A DNA stretch of 64,000 nt from Albula goreensis (Eukaryota; Chordata; Actinopteri; Albuliformes; Albulidae), in the NCBI GenBank assembly GCA_022829145.1, contig CM040747.1, positions 32,442,052-32,506,051 on the forward strand, written 5' to 3'. The notes beneath the pieces are model-generated. The model saw nothing but the letters and a program-made list of their open reading frames with translations. It searched no databases and was not told the origin of the DNA. Shown here piece after piece: positions 25,193-52,000 of this stretch (position 1 is the stretch's first letter; each line of letters starts with the position of its first letter). Position numbers and translations under genes: made by a program.

Positions 25193-27720
25193 TACTGAAA
25201 TGATGCCTTTAGACTGTGCGTGAGCATGAAAGTATATAGCTTTTTATGGATCTGCTAAGCCCAGTTTTAATAGCGACTTAGAGCATCTGATAGGGATTTA
25301 GAGTTTATTTGTATTAGATTCATTACTGGATAGTTGGTTGTGTGCCAGAAATTTGGGGATCTTTCTTGTTTACGAGGACATTGGCAATGAATGTTGATTT
25401 AAGACCCCAGATCCTGCCATATATAGAGATGTCCAATTGAGATCCACACATGGAAGCAAAATTACCCGCTGCTATTTCACCGCGGCATGCCTTTGCTTTG
25501 AGACTTACTGTAGGTTGACAATGAATCCAGTGGAGTCGTACATTTCAAAGAGGAATATATTAAAACGCGGCCTCTCTGCTGAAAAAGAGCAGTAACAATG
25601 CAGTGAGGTTAGGGAATTAGGATTCCTGAACAAAAACAATACGTCAAGCAGTTTAATTGCTATGTCGCTCCAGTACACTTGAAAGTCAGACGGTCTTTCC
25701 CCGCATTTAATTGCATTCCCCATGATAAGACAACATTTTCCATGTGACACTCAGGCACCCCCTAGAAACAGCTGCTGAAAAAAAAACATTCAAACTGCTA
25801 ATGCTTGACAATCCCCAAGGGACAGACAGGTGACATCAGAGTCAAGCTCAAACTATGCTAATTTTACGCGCTTGCCATCACATTATCCGAAGCCATTAAA
25901 TGATATCATACCTAAAAAAAGAGCAACTGTCGCCTTCCCCTTTGCAACTGAGCCACTGACACTGTGTTTCCTCTCGTGTGAGATACGCGGCTAAAATTAG
26001 ACAAATCTCTCACATGTGGTTGGGTCTGATATACATGCCTAAAACGCAGTCACTTGAATCAGATACATTTAATGGTGTGATCCAGAGTATTACGGATATA
26101 TTTCCAACCTCCAATGGACAAATCAGTGCGAACTGCCCTTAATTACAATGGTAAATTGATTATGTATCCACATATAAATTCCACATAGGCAAATGTGTAT
26201 TTATTGTGTGTATATAGTTAATCTCATGGGTAAAGAGGCAACAAAATTTCTCTTTGGGTTAACAAGCTAAAACCTAACTAAACATAAATTTAATGCTATA
26301 GCTAACTCTATCCCTTCTTTCAGTGACATTGAAGTTGAGAAAAAGCTGGTGTTTGACCCCAGAAGCGACATAGTCCCTTCTGTAAAATGTCCCATAAACA
26401 GACTGTCTCGTAGCTGGACTGTGACACAGAGAGCTCCTTGACTGTTCACAAGCATCAGACAAAAGAAAGGCCATCCATTCACCATTGTAGTGGGGGGTTG
26501 CTGTTCCCCAGACTGCAATGGAAAGATCAAATTACCAAGGAGAAGATCTGAAGCAGCACAGATCTATGTTACGCCAGACTCGCGAGCTTTATCACACATG
26601 ACTCTGAAAAATGACTCTGATTCCAGTGTGAGATTAAAAGTGTTACATTGTTGTTTTGTGTGATTTGTTGATTAGGAAAGTACAGCAGGTATTCATATAC
26701 TGGAATACCAGACTTTACTCAAGCATGTGACAGAAGAGGCCTTACTAGGAAATGAAATGTCCAACAACTAGGTCACGAAATCACGCTCTCCATTAAACCA
26801 GACAAACACCACCGGGTTCACCGCTAATTAAAGTCTTGTTCTATTTTTTATTGTGTGGTTTTAGTGCATGAAATAATCTGGGGTCGTTTCACAGCTCACA
26901 AATTTGTTTTATGTGGACATCTTACTGTGCAAAAAATTTCAAGCGGAACAAAAAAGGAGACATGATTTCATAATTCTCCGCAACATCAAAGAAAATGTTT
27001 GTGATAATAAAATTGCCAAAGTAATTCAGGAGGAAACATGTATTATTTGTTTAAAAAAATGTGACATTTGTGAACAGCGAAATAACTCCAAAAACATTTT
27101 GTGCACTACAAACAGACGATAGTAACGGACATAAATTACAACAAAAATATGTCACGGACATTTCAATGAATCGAGTACAAAGAGTGTTTTTTTCCACCAC
27201 TAGATGGAGCGCTCCTATCTCGACAACCATCCGATCTTATGGCATTTATTGAGCATGGGCGCATACTATAAATACTGTAACACAATAGTTAATACTACAG
27301 CAGACAGCTGTGCACTACTTCAGTTAACAGCCCTTCAAATCAGCATAGTAAAAAACATATCTTACATTGTGCATTGTTTTTTGAGGATTTTAAGCTTTAA
27401 TTTAAGTTTTCTATAATATGGATTGAAATGTAAGATAAATTGCCATGCCAGAAATAAAAAATAAAAAAACATCCGTTGTTAATGTAGATTAGGGGCAAGA
27501 CTCTCGAACACATTAACATTTCAATGCAGTGCAAACATAATGTTCTCAAAAATAGCGAAACACTTCAAAAACAGCATCACGTAGCTTGCTGTTTCTGTGT
27601 GGTTTATTATCAAAGCGATACTCTGGAAAGAAATTAGTATTAAAAGGTTTCTCAGTCGTACTTAGGAATACCGAACTGTTGAACCACATTCATAGATGCG
27701 ATAAACTGCGTCCCTCCTCC
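25193..27720. other. Intergenic, upstream of tgfb3
   Basis: No exon recognised. This stretch is expected to hold distal tgfb3 regulatory sequence, but nothing in it can be assigned individually from one genome. Confidence 0.4.
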
Positions 27721-27723
27721 ATC

Positions 27724-27754
27724 AAACGTCACGACACTTCAGTATAAAAATAAA
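27724..27754 (+). promoter_or_regulatory. tgfb3: tgfb3 core promoter: CRE-like site and TATA box
   Basis: TATAAAAATAAA at 27743-27754 is a good TATA box. Twelve bases before it, AAACGTCA (27724-27731) is a CRE half site (TGACGTTT on the minus strand). From memory, the human TGFB3 promoter also has a CRE just upstream of a TATA box, so the arrangement fits. Transcription would then start near 27773. The start site is inferred, not observed. Confidence 0.7.
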
Positions 27755-27772
27755 GGAAAGGCAAAAAGCCCT

Positions 27773-28294
27773 CGCAGACTCCGGTTCTTTGCGGAGGCAA
27801 AGGGAGAGAGGGAGAAAGTCGACATCAGCAGCGGTTGATGAGAAAGAAGAAGAGGAAAAAAAAAACTTTGCGGACTGAAGGGACGCAAAGCTGAAAGAAG
27901 GTGAATTTGGAATGTGTCGAAAGCTTGAGATAGGAACTAAAGTTTGAGGATGCCAATGGTTTTATTGAAGGTTTTGAGGGAGGCAAGAGCGAGAGGGAAA
28001 GTTTAATGAAGCGCTTCAGTAACGACGCATCAAAACTATGATGTCCAATATTCTTGGAATATTCTGCTTGGCTCCATTGAACGATAACCAACGGCAAAAT
28101 GGGATTTCACAGAGAAAAGTGTTCTTTAAGTACCCGAATGCAACGGAAAGGAGAATATAAGAAAGTGCAAGATAAATGAAGGTTTTTCTAGACTGGCTTC
28201 TTTTCAGCAACTTTACGTTCACCTACCATAAATATTTTTCTATGGGAAATATTTAATTGAATTGAATCAGTCTGATCAAAACAAGACGAAAAAC
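27773..28294 (+). promoter_or_regulatory. tgfb3: tgfb3 5' leader with chained upstream ORFs
   Basis: The inferred leader of about 520 nt contains at least seven closed upstream ORFs before the main ATG. They lie at 27838-27894 (18 aa), 27912-27947 (11 aa), 27950-28006 (18 aa), 28006-28041 (11 aa), 28038-28160 (40 aa), 28099-28179 (26 aa) and 28176-28256 (26 aa). Several are linked stop-to-start: TAATG at 28004-28008, and ATGA at 28038-28041 and 28176-28179. The start at 28099 has A at -3 and G at +4, a strong context. Human TGFB3 mRNA is known for a long, upstream-ATG-rich leader that represses translation, so the same control is likely here. Confidence 0.7.
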
Positions 28295-42289
<13,995 letters not shown>

Positions 42290-43285
42290 GGGCATCTCCG
42301 GGTGGGGGTGGGGTTTGGGGGCGGGGTAAGGGGTGGGGCGGGGCCATCATGGGTGGGGGGGGGGGAGTGGCCATGCAGCAGAAAGGACTGTCAAAGAAGA
42401 GTGGCCCCATTTTGGCCAGCCAAGGTCTCCACAAGTTCCCAAGAGTGAGATGTAACTAGCCATTCCCTGCAGATGTGTACGCCCCAGATTTTGAAAGCCA
42501 CGCCACGACAACCTTGTTAGCAGAAACTAACCAGACTTGTGGATCCTTCTTTTTGTGGAGGCATTTTTTTCCTCCCTTCCAATGCTTTTAAAATGTCCAA
42601 GCCATTTCCTGTCTTTTCTTTTTCTTCTTGTTCAGCCTTCTGTTCAGCTGTTTTTTTTTATTTCTTCCGACAATTCCTGGGCATTTCATATGGACAAAAT
42701 GGACAGGCCAAGCACATCACATACCAAAAGCAGCAGGACAGTTGGACTCTCTGGGACATGGCTGGCTATGGTTTTAAAGGACAGTGATGATGATAACATC
42801 TCATGGATCTTAAAGGAAATGAATTCACAAATGGTTAATGCACTGTCTGGCCAAACACATGATGACCGATACCCTTTCTTGGGAGAACGCCAGCCTTGTC
42901 TTTTGGAAACAGGCACAGACTTCTCTATGTTGAAAATAAAATTCTTCTGGAATTCTCCACATGGAAAAATCCAAGTTCTCTACACACCTGGAAGCTGGGT
43001 GCCATCTATCTAGACTTGCTGACAGATTCAAATAGTCTTAGGGAGAACAAAACTTGCTGGAAAAAACATTTGTAACAAAAAAAGAAAACGCATCATCATT
43101 ATGTTTACCTCTGTGTTACAACAGAATTTTTTAGGGACTTTTTTTGCTCATTAATTGAAGCAGGTATGTTCTTTTGTACAATCTGTATCGCCCAGTGAAT
43201 ATTTCACAAATTCACAAAGTGTTGATGTTTTAATGCTATTACCCCTGAAAACATTTTTATATTAAAATGGTTTTGGAAATGTGGA
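42290..43285 (+). other. tgfb3: tgfb3 3' UTR
   Basis: About 1 kb between the stop and the best polyadenylation context. It opens with a G-rich tract (about 42299-42368) capable of forming G-quadruplexes. A 158-codon open frame at 42537-43013 within it has no family resemblance and overlaps the expected UTR. The 3' limit is inferred. Confidence 0.65.
42935..42940 (+). terminator. tgfb3: Possible proximal polyadenylation signal (AATAAA)
   Basis: AATAAA 646 nt after the stop codon. The downstream sequence is only modestly U-rich, so it would be a weaker, alternative site. Confidence 0.35.
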
Positions 43286-43300
43286 TTTTCTGTGTGTAAT
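43261..43300 (+). terminator. tgfb3: Likely main polyadenylation site of tgfb3
   Basis: ATTAAA (43261-43266) is followed within 20-40 nt by the GU-rich element TTCTGTGTGTAATTGGTGG, a classical arrangement. This gives a 3' UTR of about 1 kb. More distal AATAAA copies at 43884 and 43909 are alternatives. Confidence 0.5.
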
Positions 43301-43619
43301 TGGTGGACATGTTGACGTTTTAGAAGGTCAGTTTCTGTTGTTTTTTTTCATGATGTCATATATGTAGGTAAACATTTTTCATTTGTTAATCCAGTAGCTC
43401 CAAAACAGTACTGTGAGAGCAGGTGTGTGTCTATAATTCAAACTTTTACTTTTTTCTTGAAAATAGTCAACTGCACTACATTTACGTATATTCAAAAACA
43501 AGGTGAAACACTCCAAATATGATGAAATACCTTCATGATGACCATCCAATGGTATGCTTCAATTTCAAGGTGAAGTCGAAACGTAGTTCTATGTGGGGAA
43601 TAAGAATAGTGATAGCTAA

Positions 43620-43765
43620 CAGAGGTGGAGAACTCTAGCCTCAGAGAGTAAAAGTACTACCATGTTTATGTTCTACCTGTGCAGTAAATGTGACATGTGA
43701 TTTCACTGAGCTCATCTACCTGGCTGAAGAGTTGTGCTGATTAGAATCAGGGTTTTCCACCTCCT
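43620..43765. mobile_element. hAT-type MITE, copy 2 (internally deleted)
   Basis: Same family as 5657-5860. It starts CAGAGGTGGAGAACTCTAGC, shares AGTAAAAGTACTACCATGT and the long word GAGCTCATCTACCTGGCTGA, and ends CCACCTCCT. Most of the right inverted repeat is deleted. The flanking octamers ATAGCTAA (43612-43619) and ATAGCTTG (43766-43773) agree at 6 of 8 positions. It sits just past the tgfb3 3' UTR. Confidence 0.8.
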
Positions 43766-44197
43766 ATAGCTTGTTTGCTAAATTTACTTGATAGCTTGAC
43801 CTACTTAGGTAATGCTAGTGCTGCCAGGACAGTTAAAACAGGCTGGAATTGACTTTTTGCTGCAAATTTCAGTAATGTGAATTAATAAAAATGCTCCTAA
43901 AAGATTTCAATAAAATGTGTTATGAAGAAATTGGTTTTTCAATGCACAATCATGTGGTGGAGGAATCTTTGATAAGATTTAAAACATTTTAAATTTTAAT
44001 AAACACTGAAATATTTTGGTCAAATTTTGGTCAACAAAGTAAAATTTTTAAATTAAAAATTGAAACATTTTAAAGGAATGTAAGTGAGTTTACTTGTACC
44101 CTATGTGAGTGGGTGCACTCTAAGCACTGGTGCAATGGGGACATGATTCTACAATCTAATTTTTGGGAATACTACAGGTAACACTCCAGTTTGCTGA

Positions 44198-44402
44198 TGA
44201 TGGTTCCCCAAACCCAGTATAGGAGAGCCATAGGGAGCCCTGGTTTATGTTTTCACTGTTAAAATCAGCAAATTGTCCACATACAGAAAACCAAATGAGT
44301 TTACCATGACATCTACAGTATGAAGTGATCGATTAAGTGTTGGGCAAAAACAAAAACCCAGCATACCCTATGGCTCTCCTAGACCAGAACTGGACACCCC
44401 TG
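44198..44402. mobile_element. hAT-type MITE, different family
   Basis: The inverted pair TAGGAGAGCCATAGGG (about 44220) and CCCTATGGCTCTCCTA (about 44366) is extended by CTGGTTTATGTTTT against AAAAACAAAAACCCAG. The right end ACTGGACACCCCTG matches fish hAT termini. The left terminus is diverged, so the start is approximate. Confidence 0.65.
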
Positions 44403-47400
44403 CAGTAGAACAGCAGTAGAAAACCCACATGAACCCATGGGCCATCTTGACACTGCAATTAAATCAAAGTGGGCCAGAGCTTTGATGAATGGAACAATTC
44501 CTGCATACTGCATGTTCATACTGAATTCACAACCATACTCAAAATGCTAATCAATTTAATATTTAATCAGCATATTCAAAACACCTCTTTGAGAGCACTG
44601 CTTTCAATATGGTAGTATTCACTACTTAGAAAAAAGTAAGAAAGATTCTAATTAAGTGCTGAAATCAGACCAGCATGTAAGTGCATTTTCTATGCAAGTC
44701 CCCAATTATCACAAGGATAAATTATGCAGAAAATTCACTAAAGCGCAGATCTGCATTTTGCCTTCAGCACTGAAAAAAAACAATAATGAAAACATACTTT
44801 CAGTTGCAAGTGAGTTTTATACAACATGTGAACCTTAGTAATCCCTAGTGCCATTGTATTAGTAATACTCAAGAAATACCTTCGCCTTTTTTTGTTGAAC
44901 CGTAATTGAGATTAGGCAAATGCATCAGTGCGGCAGTAAATTTCAATCAGTGGAGTATTTACATGAAAACTATTCAGCAACTAGGGGGCCACAAATTTCT
45001 GACCCCCTATACTCAAACACATGGAAAAGAACCCTACTACAAAACACTGTCAATGAGAACTACAGCTGGTCTTTGCATTCCCAGCAAAACATATACAAGC
45101 CATAAGACAATTCAAATCAAATCAAAGGACAGACCAACCCGTGCCAATTCTGCATAGCGTGCTAAATGGAAAGTGATACAAACCTAATGCTAAAAATTTA
45201 GTTTATGTTCTCGCTTGTTTATGGATTTGCATGGCTTGCAGTTCACATTTTTCATGCTTCACATTCAGAGGACCGGAGCAGCTGTTGCAGGTCAGGTACA
45301 CGGAGTCCTGAGCGTTTGTCTGTGGGAGAACGCTCTGAGACTGGTTGGGAGAGGAGGGGCGTTGCAACTCCTGCGGGATTTGGCAGAGCAGGGTCCGAGA
45401 GAACAGAAATGCAGTAAAGTTGTGCCAAGCCGGGACATCTCTTACACCTTTGATTATATTTCACGGAGCCTCTCCGCTGTGTGCCAGCGAAAGGGGAATC
45501 AAAAACCCCATACAAACAGAAAATAGGTGCGTTTCATTGTGTCTTGACACAAAGCTGTCCACGGGGGCTCCTGAAAAATGACACGGTGGTAACGCAAGAC
45601 TTTCGGAACAGGCTCTTTCCCAGGATAGAACACAGACTATCCCCAATGACGCCAGGTGCAATAACGAGGGCAAAACACCTGCGTAGCCGGGGACGGCTCA
45701 TGGCAACACAGGGTCGCACCGAGTGCCTGTCAGACAGGGCCTCCATGATCAAACTGGCAGGAGACATCAAGAAGAGCCATTACCGACGATGACATTAGGC
45801 GGTGTGTCACACAAAGCAGTTAGTTTTGCCTCCCTCTGGAACTGGCCCCCGAAGTGCTGGACTCCACCCATAAATTAGTCTCCAGACTTTATCCCCCTCC
45901 CTGCGGTCACAATTCATCTCATTTTGCCTGCCATTTCTGACAGAGTAATATTCTGGGAGTTCCGTTACCTTGAGCTGAAACAGAGCTCCCCTGGGATTCA
46001 TTACAGAATACAGCCTCGACTTTGTCAGACTCCAAATCACTTTTGTCCTTAAACTTTGAGTAACTTATTTAAAGGGGCATTATATTTTCTCTCTCTCTCA
46101 TTTTTGGGAGAATTTTGCAGCAATCAGCAAAAGCATAATAGTCTTCTTAAAAGCAATTATATTTCTTTGTAACGTTACATTTCAGTATTTCATTAGATTA
46201 CATTACCATATTCCAGAACTCCTGTTTTGACTCACTGTTTTCCCAACAACAAAAGTGAAACAAACAGTGCATTACAAACCTAATCTTGAAGTTTGTTCGT
46301 TAAGGTGCTCAGCTCGATTTCGAAAACACAATTCGTCACCATTACGGATACAGTTTGATGAATCTTGCCCTGCGGCAATTAATTTCTGTGAAGAATTATT
46401 CTGGCGGACAAACCGCACATGTGCATGTGCTCCAGAGCAAAGGGAACAGAGCAGCTGCCGTGGAAGAGGCGTTTATTTTTACAGCAGGCAGGCTGACACA
46501 TAGAGGTCATACAAGTAGGGCCTAAAGATTCATTGAAAGCAGCACTCAGCATTCGGACCCTAGCTTTGAAGTTTTGTTTGTGACACGTTTTAAGCTGTTC
46601 AAGTAGACAGCAAGACATTTCAGATGAAGCGGTGAAATTTTATACCTTTGTATGAAGTTTGTCACTTTAAATTTCACAGGTCAGTCAATGGTTTTGTTAC
46701 TGGAGTACAGTTTGTTTAAAAACATCAATTTTGAGGCAGTACAAGGCACACTTTCATAATGAGATGTAATGGAATGTTTTTTTGATGCAGTAAAGCCAGT
46801 GGAAAGTCAAATTTCTAGAGGTCCAAAGGAGGTCTCAAGAGGTCTGAACCAAATTATCATACCTGCCACGATTAACATTGAAAACTTTGTCCCAGCCTTA
46901 TTGGATGTAAATTTCGCATCACCAGAGTTCAAACAATTTAGGCAGGGATTCAAATACATCCACTGGACCAGAATGGTGTGCAGTTTGCAGTTTCTACAGC
47001 CAGCTAAATTTGCCCCCTCCCATCTGGTCAAATGTAAATGAGAAATGAGCTCTGACCCATCTGGGCAAAAAAAATAAAAAAATATATGTTTGTTTATTAA
47101 CCGTTATAACACTTCAGGGTCAAAAAACTGCCATTACACTCAAGCAATGGGTGAATTACAAAGATCGACCTCTCTGAAGCCACATACATGTCTGTTATGT
47201 ACTACTGTTATCAAATCCGCATGAGCAAGTAATGCCTATATGGTAATTAAGAAATCACCTTTAATTAAGGGTTACTCTTAATTAAAAATGACATGGTTTT
47301 TTGCTGGTCCTACATGAGTGTTCACCATGAAACGAAAACATTTCATTTATAACGATGCTGGTAAAGGCAGACAGTGGTGCTGTCCTCCTGTCCTGCCATC

Positions 47401-48987
47401 CCATTCCGCTGCCCCTTCGCGTTGTGTGCCACCTGGCCGCAGACCCAGAACGGCGGCGTGAGTGGGAACGGAACGGTGATCCAGTGGAAAGTGAATTGCG
47501 AGCGCAGTGTTTGCGCTCCAAACAGGATCCTCTTTCATTCCTCCTCCGCTCGCTCTGTTTATTTTGGTTCCCTTTTACGTGGTGAAGCCGGACAGTGAGG
47601 CTGTGTGGAAAACGATAAACAGTGCCCCCCGACGAGCAATCTAGCAACACGGTCACTATAAGCCGCTTTATGATCTAGCCCTGGGGATGAAATGCTACTA
47701 ACACTTATTTTGTCTTCATACCCCCTTGGGTTAAGAATTGTAATTTGTGTAAAATATGTAAACCTAATTGGAAAATGGAGATCCTGAGAGGTTTGTGGCT
47801 TGGACAAAGCAATTACCATCGCTTAAATGGAAACAAAAGTTTGAGAAGAAAGACCTCTTTGGAATTTTGTTGTTTAATGAGACCTTTTTTGAAGTCGAGA
47901 AAGTGCAAATTCACACACCTTCCAGCCAATTTCTGTATGAAAAAAGAGAGGAAAAAAAACTGGCATGCTATGCTACCTCTTTGGCTGGGTTTATTGTCAT
48001 GCCTGCTTTGCATCGCAAAATTGTTCTTTTACAGAGGCACTCATTTTCACACGTCTACAAGTCACAACAGATAGCTTCATTCCAGGATTTCACTAAAACA
48101 AAATAATAGTAGGTTTAATAAGTCTCAGGTGTTGACTACAAGACTAACACATTGAGTATGAGTCTCAGGCATAGACAGAGATTCACACATTGCACACAAG
48201 ACTCACATACTAAGTGCCAGATTCATGTATCTCGTATGAGACTTCAATACTTTATATGTATTTTTTAATATATTTTACACGTGTTCAAATAATATGTACC
48301 TTTTATCATTGTATCAGTTTGTCAATGAATTTCAGTCACTGAGAACAGGACCTGAACATGAGTCATGAGACAGTAGGCACTCAAATTCGAAACTGAGGAT
48401 CTCAAGTACATAAGGTGGACTTTTTAAAATGATTGAACGATTAACAAAATTGATTAATTAGACCGCATAATTTATTAATATCTTTGAAAAGTAAATTACC
48501 TGTGTCATTAAGTATAAACATTCTCTGCACATTTTACTCAGTCTGAAGCACTGAAATGCAACCTTCTTTATTATCTGTTCTCTCACCAGCATTTAGCAGT
48601 AATCCCATACACACGGCAACATATGAATAAAAAATCAAGAATACAGTAAAAACTCAAATTTGTCATTCTATAAAAGGATTTCATTTTTGAGAAGTCCCTT
48701 CCACGGCATCTGATTTGCCATTAAGTTGCCCGAGGGAGGTCGCATTCTCTGCACTGTCATCATTCTTGTGTATTAGTTACATTTGGCTTACAAACTGAAG
48801 CCTAATTCCTGACACCTTCTGATGTAATTCTCAAGAGCACAACGCGACATGAGAAATTAATTTGGTCTCGCATTAGTAAAGTGCCCTAGAGATGCATTAC
48901 AAGGTTTTCGTACTGAACTGCCAACATGCAAAACACGCCACCCAGGATCACGTCATTTATTTGAGCAAGATGCTCGCTGAATCCAGA
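44403..48987. other. Intergenic downstream of tgfb3, nothing recognised
   Basis: No supported exon. Moderately long frames around 45215-45792, 46769-47041, 47282-47656 and 47745-48106 show no recognised family and no consistent splice context. The 47.38-47.55 kb part is GC-richer. Confidence 0.4.
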
Positions 48988-49031
48988 TTGTTTCGTTTGT
49001 TTGTTTGCTTGTTTGTTTGTTTGTTTGTTTG
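48988..49031. repeat. (GTTT)n microsatellite
   Basis: About ten tandem GTTT units with one or two substitutions (GCTT, CGTT). Confidence 0.93.
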
Positions 49032-52000
49032 AGCTTATCTGGAAGTGGGAAACAATGAGAATGCCTAAGTCATGACTGCTATGGTCCAGAGACCACATGT
49101 AAGGTTCTCCCATGGACTTCTGGAACATGGTACATGAACAACTGAAATTTTCTGCTCTACTCACCATTGTGGGAAGATATTTAAATCTAAACACATGCTT
49201 TCTGTTGTTCTGGGTGAGGATATGTGACCCCTGGTAATACTGCACAAAACCCACCTAAGCTGAAACTGGGAGTCAGTGACAAACACTGACTCCACTTAAA
49301 GATTATTTTTGCATTTACTAAGCCATTTTGCTGACGAAGGAGAAAATCTCACACAACCTCCAGTAGCCTGGTGCCTGTTACGTTTGATGCCATCTCCCAC
49401 TACTTACTCAAATCCAGCCTCCCTTTGCTATCCAAACAGGGTGACATATGTTTATCATTAGTGGTTTTTGAGGAATTCTGAGAGTTCGCCATACCTGGCC
49501 TGGCCCTGCTTGTCTCCCATTTGTCCATGAGGTGTGGGGCTGTTTTTATAAAGGCTGTCAGCTTTGCCATGTTTTCATGACAGTGAGGTTCAGAGAGCTG
49601 ACAGGAGTTCTGTTTAACCTGCACTGACAGCCAGTTTGAGAGTCTTTCCCTCTGGGCCCTGTGTAACCCCCACAGCAGAAACTAGCCTGAGAATCAGTTA
49701 CAAGATCTTAACGATCGGTGTGCAAATGACAAAGTTGCTTTTCAGGAGCAGAAAGCAAACAGAGTGAAGGCTCCTCAGACTCCTAGAACAGACCCTTTAA
49801 AAAGGCAGGACTCTGAAATTGGTGCGTGGCTGACCTTTTGAGGCATAAATTTGTTTTCCAACCCTCCTACCCCCCCTATCCCACCCCCCTTTTCCCCTGA
49901 CAGGTCCTCCGTTGTCTAACCAAAACAAACCTGATGCCAGCAGTATTCCCCCACCCTGAAAACCGCCTTTGAGAAATTCAGAAGCCGATCCTGCTCGGGT
50001 CCAGTTTTGCTCGCTGATGAGTGTGTAGGGCCTTTTTTTTTTAAGAGCGGTCTAACCTTCACACACAAGGTTAGGGGCAGGGATGGGGCCTTCCTCGACT
50101 TTTAACAGTGACGCTCAGTGGGCCCGAACACTTGAGTTGGCGGCCAGCGTCCGTCTCCCCATCGATCGGGAGAGATGCCAGGGGGTCGGCTCTGCTGTGG
50201 TGCAGCCCCCCCCGCCCCCTTAGTTTCTCAGGGGCTCCTAGCTTCCAGAGAGCGCTAATGATGAATTATGTGACATATAAACGTATAGAGGCTTGGAAAA
50301 CTCCGCCTGCAGCACTTTCCCTGATCACACTAGCAGATGTGCTGCAAAAACTGCTTAATATCACTGTTACTGCAATAAAAGGAGCAGGTCCCTGCAGCCC
50401 TGTTCCCAGGCTATGGGGTGGAAAGACTTGTGTAACCGTGAGATAGGAAGAACACGCACACCAGTCAGGCTAGCATAGCTCGTGGAAAACAAATACTGAA
50501 ACTAGACATGATGCTAACAATATTGGACATGTTTCACTTCTTTTAAAGTCCTAAAATATGAGAGTTATATTGGTTAGCATGAGTCTTTGGGATGGCTATG
50601 GGATACATATAAATTGGCTTATTATCATCAATATCATAGAGTAACTCAAGGTTTTGGTCTTTCAAAGATATTTATATGGAAAAAAGGGCTTGTGTCGCAT
50701 CATGGTAATGTTAAAATTGAGAAGGTAATTAAATACGTTACTGTGAAATTCCAGTCAAACATTTGAAACACAAATAATTGAAGAAAGCTTTTCCAGTTCC
50801 CGTAATTCAGTCAAGAACATGGTCATCATTAGGGAGACCAGTTATGACCCAGACCCCTTAAGATGTGTAAAATAACGGCCTGCTTTCTGAAGATCTAAAA
50901 AAGGATAAATGTGCTGGAAGCACCTACAAAAGAACCATAAACAAGAGCAATATCCACAGTCTGAGTGGCGAACAAGCTGGTGTCAACCCCAGCTGTGGGA
51001 ACTTGTGTTCGGGCCCACAGCAGCCCTGCCCTTAGGCCACTTCAATGTGCACGGCGCTGTTTCTTTTATCTCCTTTGTGGAGCAATTCGTTTATTTTATG
51101 AAGACGGACGAAACGTAAAACAAAACAAAATGCACATGTGCAGTTATTCGTGGCACATTAACAGGATTTTTAAACAAACAAGGAGATGACAAAACCAGAT
51201 GAACCCTGCTTCTTCTTGGCAGCGTACGGCTACTCGTAGCCTCAGCTGTCCCTCCAAGCTTCCACACTTCCTGTTCACTATAACTCCTCTCTTCCTGCCT
51301 CCTCTCAAGGTGAGGCCATAGCTAGAACACCTCTTGGACTGAAATGCACGTGAACAAATATAGAACAAAAAGGATGTGTGTATGCTACCATTTTAGCCTC
51401 TTAACTCATAACAGACCAAGGGGAAAAGCCGTTGTGTTTATTGAACTGCACTTTCCATTTCTAAGATTTTGCAACATTGACTGAATTTTTGTTATGTTCT
51501 CCCATCAGACTCAGACCTCCTTTGATGAGGAAAACACAACAAGGTTTAGGAAGAAAGGGTTGTCATCTAGAAGTGCAGTGGGACAATATGGAAGGGCATG
51601 TATATATAAAGTTGCTGGTATTCTGCGTGTCGGCTGAGCAGAAACGGGACTCCGGTAGCGCCGCTCCTCGGATGGGGCTGGCCAATGATCTGAGCGGGGT
51701 CTGAATGGAGATTGTGGTGCCATTCTGAGCCGCTGACAGCTGAGAATGCGATCTTTTCCGCAGCGTTCATCAGAACAAAAGCCTCATAGCCACGGCTGTT
51801 CTGTACAGTGGCCTTTGCTTTGAACCAGAGCCACAGATAACTCCTCTGGAAAACCGATTCTTATACAGGCTCAATGAATCCGGGCTGCAGACATCGTTCA
51901 ACCCGTTCTATTATTTGGGAAATATACAGCGAAATCTAGTGATGTTCCTCCAGAGACATAGGCTGATGTTCAATCCACATTTCTCTTTCAACGTTTACTT

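Noticed and set aside
28262-28294. Upstream in-frame extension of tgfb3 from a TTG
   Set aside because: The extension has no ATG and would put eleven polar residues before the signal peptide; the ATG at 28295 is preferred.
42537-43013. 158-codon ORF after tgfb3
   Set aside because: Lies in the expected 3' UTR, overlaps a polyadenylation signal, and has no recognisable family features.
45215-45792. Overlapping 70-103 codon ORFs on both strands
   Set aside because: Mutually overlapping frames in a GC-richer patch; no homology cue or splice sites.
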